In this document: piece by piece, positions 25,838-33,997 of the stretch
Position numbering within the stretch: position 1 is the first letter of the stretch
How the letters are laid out: every line of letters starts with the position of its first letter
Source: an uncultured Draconibacterium sp.
GTDB lineage: Bacteria; Bacteroidota; Bacteroidia; Bacteroidales; Prolixibacteraceae
NCBI RefSeq assembly: GCF_963677565.1
Contig: NZ_OY781981.1
Coordinates: 682,001-746,000, forward strand
Direction: 5' to 3'
Length of the DNA: 64,000 bases
Notes under the pieces: generated by a model
Told to the model about the DNA's origin: nothing
Database searches by the model: none
What the model saw: only the letters and a program-made list of their open reading frames with translations
Program-made: the position numbers and the translations under genes

Positions 25838-25872
25838 GTTTGGGAAAGAAAAAAATTAGGAATGCTAACTCC

Positions 25873-26039
25873 GCTGGCGCGGATTTGTAATCCGTGCCCT
25901 GGTCGATAAGACCAGAAATGTATTTTTAATGATATAACCCCGAAGTAACTCATCGATAATAAAAAATGGTTGACTGGATGTAATTGTAATAAAATAGTAT
26001 TGCTTTCAGCAATGGCACGGATTGCAAATCCGCGCCAGC
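25873..26039. repeat. Inverted pair of 26-bp palindromic repeats
   Basis: The 26 bp at 25873-25898 (GCTGGCGCGGATTTG...) recur in reverse complement at 26014-26039 with one difference. Each copy is itself palindromic around its centre (CGGATT..AATCCG). This is the layout of REP/BIME elements; no RAYT transposase is in the window. Confidence 0.75.
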
Positions 26040-26180
26040 AGCTTAAGAAAAGTTTACACTAATAAGCCCCTGCTACATAACATAAAACCAAATTGTGCAT
26101 TTGTATACTATAAGCCATAAATTGTATGGAATTATATGTTAAACCTCGTATCCCCGATACGAACAAAAATCAAAAAAACT

Positions 26181-26927
26181 ATGTCAGACAGACAAGATTA
26201 TGATGCATGTTTCGATGCATTTATGGCCATTCCGGCCGAAGAAGTAAAAGCACCTGATATGCCCGTTAATGCGGCAATACAGGAAAATGAAAACCTTTAT
26301 TTATGGAGCCTCGACGACAAGGCTGAATTAATGGGCGCGGGCCTGCCCGAAACCACCATCGACGATTTAACAGTGCGCAATGGTGCATGCCGAACAGCCG
26401 AGGCCATGTGGAAACGCGAACAGCATACACCACAAGATGCCCAAAAAGAATGGGAAGAGCGTGCTCCGGCAGCTTACGAACTGCACGGCCGCTTGCTGCA
26501 CGACTTCCGCTATGCCTTCCGTAACGACGAGCGCCTGTTAAAAAAGGTGAGCGACATAACCGACGGAACAGGCGATGCCGATATGATACAGGATTTAAGC
26601 AACCTGGTGGCTCTGGGCGAACAAAACAGCAGGTTGCTGGCACAAATAAATTTTGATGCCGCTTTGTTGGCTACTGCCGCTACCGAAGCCGACGAGCTCG
26701 CTATATTACTGGCTCAGGCCAATGGCGAAAAAGAGATAGACAGCCAGGTGAAAATTACCCGCGACCGCGCCTATACCTACATGCAACAAGCTGCCAACGA
26801 AATTAAAAACTGCGGCCGCTATGTGTTCTGGAAAAACGAAGACCGGCTAAAAGGTTACCGCAATATTTATAGAAACAAAACCTATAACAGGAGTAAATCT
26901 GATAACAATACCGAACAAGGGGAATAG
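26181..26927 (+). CDS. Conserved hypothetical protein
   Basis: A 248-residue soluble protein from the ATG at 26181 (MSDRQDYDACFDAFMAIPAE). It is acidic, mostly helical, with Ala-rich stretches (about 155-175) and an aromatic C-terminal motif YVFWKNEDRLKGYRN followed by a basic tail. There is no signal peptide and no catalytic motif I recognise. I believe similar proteins occur sporadically in Bacteroidota, but cannot name a family. It has no operon partner, being flanked by repeat-rich intergenic DNA, and its GC content is visibly higher than that of the next two genes. Confidence 0.65.
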   Translation: MSDRQDYDACFDAFMAIPAEEVKAPDMPVNAAIQENENLYLWSLDDKAELMGAGLPETTIDDLTVRNGACRTAEAMWKREQHTPQDAQKEWEERAPAAYELHGRLLHDFRYAFRNDERLLKKVSDITDGTGDADMIQDLSNLVALGEQNSRLLAQINFDAALLATAATEADELAILLAQANGEKEIDSQVKITRDRAYTYMQQAANEIKNCGRYVFWKNEDRLKGYRNIYRNKTYNRSKSDNNTEQGE

Positions 26928-27473
26928 TGTTAAGTAGGGCACTTAAACGGAACGAGGCAGCAGATTAGTTGTCTCGTTTTTTTTGCAGGAAAACAGGGGA
27001 GGAAATAGCAAAATGACAGAAAAACGACTGTTTTTGTCGTTCCTACACTACAAAATGATTGTCCTACATATGCAGGGCGAGACAAATGTAATGTAGGAGA
27101 TGGTTCTGTCGGTGTAGGATACCTGCTTTTCGATGTAGGACGACCAATTATTGGTGTAGGAGCGGTTTTTTCGGCGTAGGAAAGCATTTTTTCAGTGTAG
27201 GACGGCGACTTTAGAGTTGAGGAAGCCTGCTTTTTAGCCGCGGAAAGTATATCGCCAACAGCAGATACGATTTTTTACCACACCCACAATTATTTACATA
27301 AGTTTTAATTACATTTAGTGCATTAAACAACAAAATGCCCGATACATTGAAAACATCTCTTGCAAATTACAATGGCCAAACCAGCAAAAATCCGACAGAC
27401 AAAATGCTTTATGCCAGCAACTTGCAATACTGATAGATAATATGATGTATGTTACAGTGTAATATACACAACC
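26928..27473. other. Intergenic region with a 21-bp-period repeat patch
   Basis: About 550 bp without a credible gene. The middle (27041-27256) is a degenerate tandem repeat; the minus-strand reading frame through it yields a PT-rich seven-residue periodicity that is just the repeat translated. The 3' end has a short inverted repeat (TGTATGTTACA and TGTAATATACA, 27446-27468) directly before the cassette boundary at 27474. Confidence 0.5.
27041..27256. repeat. Degenerate 21-bp tandem repeat with GTAGGA core
   Basis: GTAGGA occurs on the + strand at 27093, 27114, 27135, 27156, 27176 and 27197 (spacings 21, 21, 21, 20, 21), with decayed copies near 27218 and 27239. The same core appears inverted (TCCTAC) at 27041 and 27062, again 21 bp apart. 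The intervening bases vary but are often T-rich. Confidence 0.8.
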
Positions 27474-27483
27474 GTTGTAAACC
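27474..27483 (+). other. Cassette boundary (attC R'-like site)
   Basis: GTTGTAAACC. Integron cassettes begin after the G of a GTT site, and their first bases are complementary to the R'' end of their own attC. The reverse complement of these ten bases, GGTTTACAAC, lies exactly where expected at 28206-28215. Confidence 0.55.
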
Positions 27484-27489
27484 ATTTGA

Positions 27490-28200
27490 ATGAAACACGT
27501 ACTCACCATATTACTCTCGATAATTTCGACATTGAACCTGCTCGGACAGAATATTGGTGCCTTAGAAATTTCTGACGATGATGTAAAACCTTGGCTTCCT
27601 AAACTTGAATTGGAATATGAAGGATTTTATAAATTCGGAGAGAGCGAATCAGAATCTGACCTAAAACTATTTTTCGTTGACACAGTCATTGTTGGACAGG
27701 TAATGCAAGGGTATTGGGAAGAAGGAACGGGAATTTGGAAATGGACTTATAAAACCTTGACCAATATCGAAATTGACAAAAAAGGAAACTTCAAATCTGA
27801 CCAACACACAGGACAGTTTGTAACTTACACCGACAGTACAGGAACATACAAAGGTTTAAAAATCAACAATCCTTGGACTGAATGGCTCGAAGATGGACGC
27901 TATGAAATTGGGATTAGACTGAAAGTATTAGCTCGTCTATATCAAGGCGACTTTCCTCAAGTCTCTACTCGACATTTGACCGAAGACGAATTATCCGAAC
28001 TCGACTTAGAGACGTTGCAAATAATGAGAAATGAAGTTTTCGCCAGATACGGATATAGTTTCAAAGAAGGTGGAAAATTGGAACAGTACTTCAATAAGCA
28101 AAATTGGTACCGACCACAACACGCTGATGTTACAGATTTCTTGACCCAAGTGGAATTGGACAACATAGAATTAATAAAGAAAATAGAATCGAAAAAATAA
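27490..28200 (+). CDS. Secreted YARHG-domain protein (cassette gene)
   Basis: A 236-residue protein with a signal peptide (cleavage near NLLGQ). The C-terminus (about 170-235) is a YARHG domain: LQIMRNEVFARYGYSF, then FNKQNWYRPQ. The YARHG domain is a small extracellular domain of unclear function, often in envelope proteins. The middle is beta-rich with no recognised domain. The start codon lies 15 bp after the cassette boundary at 27474 and the stop lies 5 bp before the attC-like site, the tight packing typical of integron gene cassettes. Base composition is more AT-rich than the flanking core genes. Confidence 0.75.
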   Translation: MKHVLTILLSIISTLNLLGQNIGALEISDDDVKPWLPKLELEYEGFYKFGESESESDLKLFFVDTVIVGQVMQGYWEEGTGIWKWTYKTLTNIEIDKKGNFKSDQHTGQFVTYTDSTGTYKGLKINNPWTEWLEDGRYEIGIRLKVLARLYQGDFPQVSTRHLTEDELSELDLETLQIMRNEVFARYGYSFKEGGKLEQYFNKQNWYRPQHADVTDFLTQVELDNIELIKKIESKK

Positions 28201-28205
28201 AAAAC

Positions 28206-28337
28206 GGTTTACAACAATGGGTATAAAACATAGGGCGGTCAGTGGTTTTCGCAAGTTTTAGGTACTTAAAAAGCTTTGTTTTAGCGGACAGTTAAGTGCT
28301 TCGAAATGCCCTACGTTTCATACCCGAGCCGTTAACG
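28206..28337. other. Integron attC-like recombination site
   Basis: Outer ends: GGTTTACAAC (28206-28215) and GCCGTTAACG with the G/TT point at 28331/28332. Inner arms: 18 bp at 28219-28236 and 28308-28325 pair at 16 of 18 positions; both mismatches are A/C on the top strand and so T/G wobbles on the bottom strand, favouring bottom-strand folding as in true attC sites. The 71-nt loop has a further imperfect stem (AGGTACTTAA and TTAAGTGCTT). The total of about 130 bp is within the attC size range. The 7-bp core consensus is only partly met beyond AAC/GTT. Confidence 0.6.
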
Positions 28338-28354
28338 CTAATATTAAAAAGACC

Positions 28355-28789
28355 ATGAACACCTTTTCATATCTATATAAAATAGGTTTTATAAGACTTA
28401 CGAAAAAGAAGGTTGAAAAGTGGAATCGAATACAAAACATCGACAAATTAATTTTTGCACTTGAAAATGGTCTTTATGACATTAGAATTTTAGCTGCAAA
28501 ATATTTAGGTAACCTGAAAGACCGCAATGCAATACCTGTTCTTCGAAAAAGTTTAAATGATAAAGTAAAACCCGTTTCGCTACAATCTGCTGAATCATTG
28601 CGTAGATTGACAAATAACGCAGACATTGAAATTGAGATTAGAGAAAAACTAAAATATTGGGAGGAAGAAGAAGAAAAAGAAAGAAATAGAATTATCAGCA
28701 ATGAAATACATGTTGATATGCCAAAATGGAAAAAGAGGGATTGGGTTGCTATTGTGAAAGAGATGCTAAAAAAACCAATGAGATGGTAA
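28355..28789 (+). CDS. HEAT-repeat protein (cassette gene)
   Basis: A 144-residue soluble protein. Residues about 20-85 form HEAT-like repeats: IDKLIFALENGLYDIRILAA, KYLGNLKDRNAIPVLRKSLN and VKPVSLQSAESLRRLTNNAD. A highly charged helix (YWEEEEEKERNR) and a Trp-rich tail (MPKWKKRDWVAIV) follow. The start is 23 bp after the cassette boundary at 28331/28332. The bases after the stop (28800-28812) match the reverse complement of the cassette's first 13 bases at 11 positions, suggesting a decayed attC end. The biochemical role is unknown. Confidence 0.7.
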   Translation: MNTFSYLYKIGFIRLTKKKVEKWNRIQNIDKLIFALENGLYDIRILAAKYLGNLKDRNAIPVLRKSLNDKVKPVSLQSAESLRRLTNNADIEIEIREKLKYWEEEEEKERNRIISNEIHVDMPKWKKRDWVAIVKEMLKKPMRW

Positions 28790-28825
28790 AAAATAAAAAT
28801 ACTAGCGTTAATAAATTGTAATATG

Positions 28826-28879
28826 GCAGGAGAGGGTTATAGCGGTCTGACAAGTCAGACCTTGCGCCCACTTTCCTGC
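28826..28879. terminator. Nested hairpins between convergent genes
   Basis: Inner stem GGTCTGAC (28844-28851) and GTCAGACC (28854-28861) with a 2-nt loop is perfect; an outer imperfect stem pairs GCAGGAGAGGG (28826-28836) with the CCCACTTTCCTGC at 28867-28879. It lies between convergent genes and may serve as a terminator for both. The CGGGTCTGACAGG that follows repeats part of the stem, so it may be a REP-type element that replaced the end of the second attC. Confidence 0.5.
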
Positions 28880-28896
28880 GGGTCTGACAGGATTTC

Positions 28897-29769
28897 TTAC
28901 TGACTTGCTTCCTCCGGCCCCTGATACGGCGATTCCAATTTCCGCCCGCGATACGAAAACCGTTTCGACATATACGAGAGAATTTCGTTGGCAGTACTTT
29001 CAATGGGTTTATTTGAAACATTGATAACGGTAAAACCTCCGCGATCGAAAACAAACATGGCTTTTCTGATTTCTTCGCGCACTGCACGCTGATCGACATA
29101 AGAGTCGCTTCTGTGATTTTCCCAGCTTGATATCCTTTTCTGGCGATGTGCGATTAACTGGCTGGCTCCAATATACAGTCCGAACACACGGTTTGGGTCT
29201 ACCTCGAAAAGTTCATCGGGAGGCTGCACTCCGGGAACAAGTGGCACATTTGCAACTTTCCAACCATACATGGCAAGGTAAACACTAAGAGGAGTTTTTC
29301 CGGCACGCGAAACACCGGTTAAAATAATCTCAGCATTACGCAAACGTTGTGGGCTCATGCCATCGTCGTGCGATAAAGTGAATTCAATAGAATCAATCCG
29401 GTCAAAATACTGGTGATTAATTTCGCGGTACAAACCAGGATGCACCATCGGCTCTATACCAAGTCTTTGATCTAAATAGTTGGCGAGTTTCCCCATTAAA
29501 TCAATAACGTGAACATTAAACTCCTTTCCCAACTCATTAATTTTATGGCGCAGTTCAGGATTAACCATCGTATGAGCAATCAATCCTCTATCGGCTTTGG
29601 CTTTCATAATAATATCGAAAACCTCGTCTTCGGTTGTTACCCGCCCTATTATCTCCACAGGAACCTTGTTTTCCGGGTACTGAATTAATAAGGCCTGAAT
29701 CAGATTATTACCTGCAATCCCTGTTCCTCCTGATACGACGTATATTGGTGCCTGTGATTTTTTGCTCAT
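28897..29769 (-). CDS. ppsR: Pyruvate, water dikinase / PPDK regulatory protein
   Basis: A 290-residue bifunctional serine/threonine kinase-phosphorylase of the PF03618 (DUF299) family, which inactivates and reactivates PEP synthetase or pyruvate phosphate dikinase. The P-loop is GVSRAGKTPLSVYLA (about 150-165); the family's VSGGTGIAGNNL start (equivalent to SDSTGxTA) and the DDGMSP region are present. The target enzyme is not in this window. The gene appears monocistronic. Confidence 0.85.
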   Translation of the reverse strand: MSKKSQAPIYVVSGGTGIAGNNLIQALLIQYPENKVPVEIIGRVTTEDEVFDIIMKAKADRGLIAHTMVNPELRHKINELGKEFNVHVIDLMGKLANYLDQRLGIEPMVHPGLYREINHQYFDRIDSIEFTLSHDDGMSPQRLRNAEIILTGVSRAGKTPLSVYLAMYGWKVANVPLVPGVQPPDELFEVDPNRVFGLYIGASQLIAHRQKRISSWENHRSDSYVDQRAVREEIRKAMFVFDRGGFTVINVSNKPIESTANEILSYMSKRFSYRGRKLESPYQGPEEASQ

Positions 29770-30086
29770 AACACTTTGCTTCTATTTTAGGAGAAACAAG
29801 CAATACAAGAATTAAGTTTATCACAAAAAGCAAATTATCTTAACTAAACCACTATGCATTGAAAATACATAGGTTTAAAACTCGAATGAAATTCGATGAA
29901 TATATATAATGGACGGAAGTCAGAAGTCAGAAGACGGAAGAAAAAGATTTGCCAATTCTCTAAAAACTTCGGTCTTCCGTCTTCGGTCAAAAACTAAAAT
30001 TTATAGAAACTAAAGTAGCTGCAATAATCCCGAAGTTTCGGGAGCAGGTTATTAACCATGAACTTGAAAATAAATCACCGGTTCTA
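29770..30086. other. Intergenic region with inverted repeats
   Basis: 317 bp. GAAGACGGAAG (29930-29940) is the reverse complement of the CTTCCGTCTTC at 29974-29984, preceded by tandem GTCAGAA units; a second dyad TCCCGAA-GT-TTCGGGA lies at 30028-30043. These look like dispersed-repeat remnants. The first stem could also end the transcript upstream of it; no promoter was clear. Confidence 0.45.
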
Positions 30087-32474
30087 TTATTTGGGATTCA
30101 ATTGCATTCGGAACGCGGCATTTTCTTCAAGGTCTTGTTTTGTAAACAGATCGCTATGATAATGGTCATTCAAATATAGTTCCGTTTGATCGAGATAGAA
30201 ATCACTAGCCGGAATTCCACTTGTTCCGGTTGGAATAACAGTTTCCGACTCATCCCAGTTTTGGGTGCTGTAAATATGCCTGTGCGATGCGCCGTGAACA
30301 GTTTCGTAAAGGTTGGTAAACGAATACGAATACGGGCAAACAGTATGGTAACTTCCGGGAACTTCAAAAGGTCCGCGATTTAGTTTTAAGGCTTTATTAA
30401 GAATATCGACTACACCCAACGGATGAGAAAGCGTAAATGAATGAATTTTCCCCCAGTTCCACTCGTCAACATTGTTTCCGAGAGCAGTTGTTAACTCTTC
30501 CACCGTTTCCTGAAACGATAACACCACAACATCATCAAAGCTTTCAACTTCTTCGGTCATCACATTATCAGTCCACTCCGATTTTCCTTCAGCCAACAGG
30601 TTAATCATCAGGTTTTCGAGCAGCATTTTTTGGCCTGACATTCCTCTAAAAAGTTCAGGCGAAAGTTCATCTTTTACCAGGTTTTCCATTGATCTCCGGT
30701 AAAGAATTTCAAAAATAGAAGCTGCCTGACTTTCGCGTGTGAGATTATAATCCCAGCTTTTTAATTTGTTGAAAGCAGCTTGTTCCGTTTCATTTAAGTT
30801 CGTTTGTTTTCGCAGCGATTCAACAAAAATTGCTGTCATTTGCTCTGCTGTCTTCGATTTCCAATCGCTGTGCATTGCTTTAAAATCATTGATGCCGAGC
30901 TTTTCTTTTGTTTCCAGCATTTCCCTTATCCGATCGATACGACTTGGCGTGGCAAACCAGTGACTAATGTAATGAGGATAATCATCAGGTGCAGTTTTAT
31001 TATTTGCAGACGACACATAACCTCTTTCCGGATTAAACTCGTAGGGCAACTCCTCGAAAGGTACCAATCCCTGCCAGTCGTATTTACTGCTGTCGCCCGG
31101 ATAGATTTGAATGCCCGAGCCTTCGCGGACAGGCAATCCGGCACTGCATTGCAACCCAATATTTCCTTTTACATCGGCATAAACCACATTTTGGCTCACC
31201 GATATAAATGTACTTACCGCATCACGAAATTCACTCCAGTTATCGGCGCGGTTCAGCAAGAAAACAGTGCGGATCTCATTACTCATTTCATTACCCAACC
31301 AACGAATGGACAACGGCGTTTCTTTTTCCTTTTTAAAACGATTTACCATTGGTCCGCGGTGGGTAAACTTTAGATCCTCTTCAAACTCCTCACCCTCTTT
31401 TGTTTTAATGGTTTCCTTTTCTATTTTGAGATTGCGCCATGCACCATCAAACCAATATTTTGTAGAATCTTCGTTTAATTTCTCGGCATAAAAATCAAGG
31501 TCGTCAACCATTACATTGGTCATTCCCCAGGCAATGCTGTCGTTGTGCCCGCAAATTACAAATGGCTGCCCCGGGACCACAACACCGGTTACATTTATTT
31601 TCCCCTCAACAACCTGGTGCATTTGATACCAAATTCCGGGAGCAAACAACCCAAGGTGCATATCATTGGCAAGCAAGGGCATTCCGGTTTTACTTTTTTT
31701 GCCGGCAACCGCCCAATTGTTACTACCGTTAAAAATTTCGGCACCCAGATCTTTTAAATTCTGCGTTGCCGATAAAAGCGTTTCTGTGCCTTCCGGTTTT
31801 ATTGAGCCAAATTCAGGATAAATAGCTGTTTTATGGTTTTTTAAATCAGGTAGCAACTCGGCAATTTTTTCATCCGACACCTCGACACGCAGCTGATGCA
31901 GAAAATATTCGGTTCCCCAACCCATTGACAGATCCCACGACATGTAACCAATTAAATTGATTGAATGCACCGGTTCCCACGGCTCTGGTTTATATTGCAA
32001 CACCTTAAATTCGGGTGGCAGCGGATATTTTTCGATGTACTGATTCACCCCATCGGAGTAAGCTTCGAGCGCCGCAACAATTTCGGGTGATGATGTTGCC
32101 AGTATTTTTTGCGATTTTTCCTGGATACGAAGTGCCCGCATCATCAAATCAGTGTTTAACTGGTCTTTCCCTAAAATCTCCGATAATCGTCCTTGTGTTA
32201 CCCGGCGTAACAAATCCATTTGCCACAGGCGGTCTTGCGCCATTGCAAAACCAACTGCACGATATAAATCAGTTTCAGTCTCAGCATATATATGAGGAAT
32301 TGCATGCTCATCTCGCAAAATGGTAACCGACTGATCAAGGCCGCTAAGTGTAGTTTCTTCATTATAATCCGGTACTGCCGAAGTTCTGATATTCTGTAAA
32401 ATAAGAAAGCCCACAATTACAGCAAGAACAAGGAAGCCAAGTACTCCCCATAAAACACGTTTTAAGGTCTTCAT
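30087..32474 (-). CDS. Penicillin acylase family protein (Ntn hydrolase)
   Basis: A 795-residue exported amidase (N-terminal membrane/signal segment at about 7-26). Like penicillin G acylase and quorum-quenching acylases, it should be cut into alpha and beta chains before a nucleophile serine: EIFNGSNNWAVAG, giving Ser251 as the new N-terminus. The alpha chain has VTILRDEHAIPHIYAETETD and the family's QDRLWQMDLLRR. The oxyanion Asn region (VSSANNKTAP) is present. The substrate could be N-acyl amino acids, acyl-homoserine lactones or peptides; the sequence does not decide. Monocistronic. Confidence 0.9.
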   Translation of the reverse strand: MKTLKRVLWGVLGFLVLAVIVGFLILQNIRTSAVPDYNEETTLSGLDQSVTILRDEHAIPHIYAETETDLYRAVGFAMAQDRLWQMDLLRRVTQGRLSEILGKDQLNTDLMMRALRIQEKSQKILATSSPEIVAALEAYSDGVNQYIEKYPLPPEFKVLQYKPEPWEPVHSINLIGYMSWDLSMGWGTEYFLHQLRVEVSDEKIAELLPDLKNHKTAIYPEFGSIKPEGTETLLSATQNLKDLGAEIFNGSNNWAVAGKKSKTGMPLLANDMHLGLFAPGIWYQMHQVVEGKINVTGVVVPGQPFVICGHNDSIAWGMTNVMVDDLDFYAEKLNEDSTKYWFDGAWRNLKIEKETIKTKEGEEFEEDLKFTHRGPMVNRFKKEKETPLSIRWLGNEMSNEIRTVFLLNRADNWSEFRDAVSTFISVSQNVVYADVKGNIGLQCSAGLPVREGSGIQIYPGDSSKYDWQGLVPFEELPYEFNPERGYVSSANNKTAPDDYPHYISHWFATPSRIDRIREMLETKEKLGINDFKAMHSDWKSKTAEQMTAIFVESLRKQTNLNETEQAAFNKLKSWDYNLTRESQAASIFEILYRRSMENLVKDELSPELFRGMSGQKMLLENLMINLLAEGKSEWTDNVMTEEVESFDDVVVLSFQETVEELTTALGNNVDEWNWGKIHSFTLSHPLGVVDILNKALKLNRGPFEVPGSYHTVCPYSYSFTNLYETVHGASHRHIYSTQNWDESETVIPTGTSGIPASDFYLDQTELYLNDHYHSDLFTKQDLEENAAFRMQLNPK

Positions 32475-32557
32475 ATAAAATTGATTTTTAAGAACAAAAG
32501 GATTAGTCTCTGAATTTTCTATATTTAATCCTTAAAATTAATTCAAAATCAGACATT

Positions 32558-33001
32558 ATGAAAAAGCTTGTAATTCTTTTTTTACTTGGAGTTTATGCTT
32601 TAGCAGGTTTTGCCCAGGAATCAGACAAAATTGTTGGCGTTTGGTGGAACGATGAAAAAACGACCAAAATTGAGGTTGAAAAACAAGATGGAAAATACAT
32701 TGGAACCATTGTATATATGATTCCGGAAAAATACGAAAACGGTGCGCCTCCTAAGGACGATGAAAATCCGGACCCGGAACTTCGCGACCGTTCGGTAGTA
32801 GGCATACAAATTTTGGATGGTTTTGAGTACGATGCCAAAAAAGAAGAGTGGAAAAACGGCACTATTTACGACCCAAAATCGGGGAAAACATATGACTGTT
32901 ACAGCTGGTTGGAAAATGACGATGTGCTAAAACTAAAAGGTTTTGTGGCCGGAATACGAATGTTGGGCCGCAGTTCGGAGTGGTACAGAACTACACTTTA
33001 A
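32558..33001 (+). CDS. DUF2147 secreted protein
   Basis: A 147-residue protein with signal peptide (cleavage near AGFAQ) and one DUF2147 domain: IVGVWWNDEKTTKIEVEKQD, GKYIGTIVYM, GFEYDAKKEEWKNGTIYDP, SGKTYDCYSW, GRSSEWYR. DUF2147 is a small lipocalin-like barrel of unknown function in the periplasm or outside. Divergent from the acylase gene, followed by a palindromic element. Confidence 0.85.
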   Translation: MKKLVILFLLGVYALAGFAQESDKIVGVWWNDEKTTKIEVEKQDGKYIGTIVYMIPEKYENGAPPKDDENPDPELRDRSVVGIQILDGFEYDAKKEEWKNGTIYDPKSGKTYDCYSWLENDDVLKLKGFVAGIRMLGRSSEWYRTTL

Positions 33002-33010
33002 TAAAACAGT

Positions 33011-33093
33011 GCTGTCATTTCGACGAAGAATGAGGAGAAATCTCTTACATTTTGAAACAGATTTCTCGGTCGTACCTCCTTCGAAATGACAGC
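33011..33093. repeat. MITE-like palindromic element
   Basis: Perfect 13-bp ends (GCTGTCATTTCGA at 33011-33023 and its reverse complement at 33081-33093) plus an inner pair GAGAAATCT / AGATTTCTC. The whole 83 bp can fold into one hairpin, placed between two convergent genes. Similar TGTCATTTCGA elements are widespread in Bacteroidota genomes from my general knowledge. Confidence 0.75.
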
Positions 33094-33112
33094 ATTTAAT
33101 GAAATCATATTG

Positions 33113-33892
33113 TTACCCCGAAACCTGCACATCAAAACCGGCTTCGCGAACACGCTCAGCAATCACATTCAGATCGTCCAACGAAACTTTCTCCAAGGTT
33201 TCAATTGGCGTATCGCGGGCGATGGTATAAATCATTACCTGTAAAGGTTTTATTTTTTTCAGCAGTTCAATCCAGGCTGAAATCTCCTTTTCAGTAGTAT
33301 TATCAATGGTTTTGCCTTGGTAACTTCCGCGTACAAACATGGTTTGAATAATCACCTTTCCGTTAAAAGCAATCAACTGCTCGATGGTATTGGCAAGGTT
33401 AAAATTCCCTTTTGGGCAGTCGAGCAATTTTACCGTTTCTTCAAAAGCCGAATCCAGTTTCTGAATGTTGTCCTTAATTTTCAACAAAGCTTCAAAAACA
33501 GATTTTCGATGAATCATAGTTGCATTCGAAAGCACAGCAATTCTGGCGTTCGGAGTAATCTCATTTCGTAATTCAATTGTATCGTCGATAATTCCGGCGA
33601 AATCGGGATGTAATGTTGGTTCTCCGTTTCCGGCAAAAGTGATCACATCAGGAAGCTCGTTTTCAGAAACCATTTCGTGCAGTTTTACTTCCAATCGCAT
33701 TTTTACATCAGCACGCGATGGGAAAGTTACTTTGTTCGTGTACTCACCCGGTGTAAAACCACACTCGCAATAAATGCAATCGAACGAACAAACTTTGGTT
33801 TCGGTAGGCAGTAAATTTATACCCAGCGAAACACCTAAACGGCGGCTTTTTACCGGCCCAAATATTATTTTATCGAATAGAAATGTTGCCAT
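33113..33892 (-). CDS. Radical SAM protein
   Basis: A 259-residue radical SAM enzyme from the ATG at 33892. The [4Fe-4S]/SAM motif is CSFDCIYCECG (CxxxCxxC) near residue 38, preceded by the family-typical GPVKSRRLGVSLGINLLP. Further features are TFAGNGEPTLHPDF (a GGE-like SAM-binding strand) and VLSNATMI. There is no C-terminal extra cluster. It matches the group of short radical SAM proteins (YfkA/AslB-like or wyosine-related) whose substrates are unknown. Convergent with the DUF2147 gene, otherwise alone. Confidence 0.85.
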   Translation of the reverse strand: MATFLFDKIIFGPVKSRRLGVSLGINLLPTETKVCSFDCIYCECGFTPGEYTNKVTFPSRADVKMRLEVKLHEMVSENELPDVITFAGNGEPTLHPDFAGIIDDTIELRNEITPNARIAVLSNATMIHRKSVFEALLKIKDNIQKLDSAFEETVKLLDCPKGNFNLANTIEQLIAFNGKVIIQTMFVRGSYQGKTIDNTTEKEISAWIELLKKIKPLQVMIYTIARDTPIETLEKVSLDDLNVIAERVREAGFDVQVSG

Positions 33893-33997
33893 AAACAAAT
33901 ATTGAATAAATCTTTGCAGCTAACGTATTACTGAAAAGTTTGATGTTTAAAGGAAGTCAGGCCTCTGTTGATTAGAAGCGATATGAAATCATATCAT

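Larger units (their letters stand above)
25682..26180. other. Intergenic region with ECF promoter and an inverted pair of palindromic repeats
   Basis: About 500 bp with no coding sequence. It holds the tolC promoter (25809-25837), a hairpin CTGGTC-gataa-GACCAG (25899-25915), and the repeat pair described separately at 25873-25898 and 26014-26039. The rest is AT-rich and featureless. Confidence 0.6.

Noticed and set aside
26930..27187. 85-residue minus-strand reading frame as a gene
   Set aside because: It is the 21-bp repeat translated in seven-residue units, without a start context or homologous features.
27041..27256. CRISPR array
   Set aside because: The period is only 21 bp, units are degenerate, the core is 6 bp, and no cas genes are present.
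27446..27468. Inverted repeat directly left of the first cassette as another attC or attI
   Set aside because: Arms of 11 bp with a 1-nt loop have neither the R''/L'' layout nor an AAC end; only the following GTT fits.
28250..28280. Another ECF promoter (CGCAAGTTTT at 28250)
   Set aside because: No GTGTCATA follows at 11 bp; it lies in the attC loop and precedes no metal gene.
30804..31373. 189-residue frame antisense to the penicillin acylase gene
   Set aside because: It is a shadow of a confident coding region with no domain, signal or promoter of its own.
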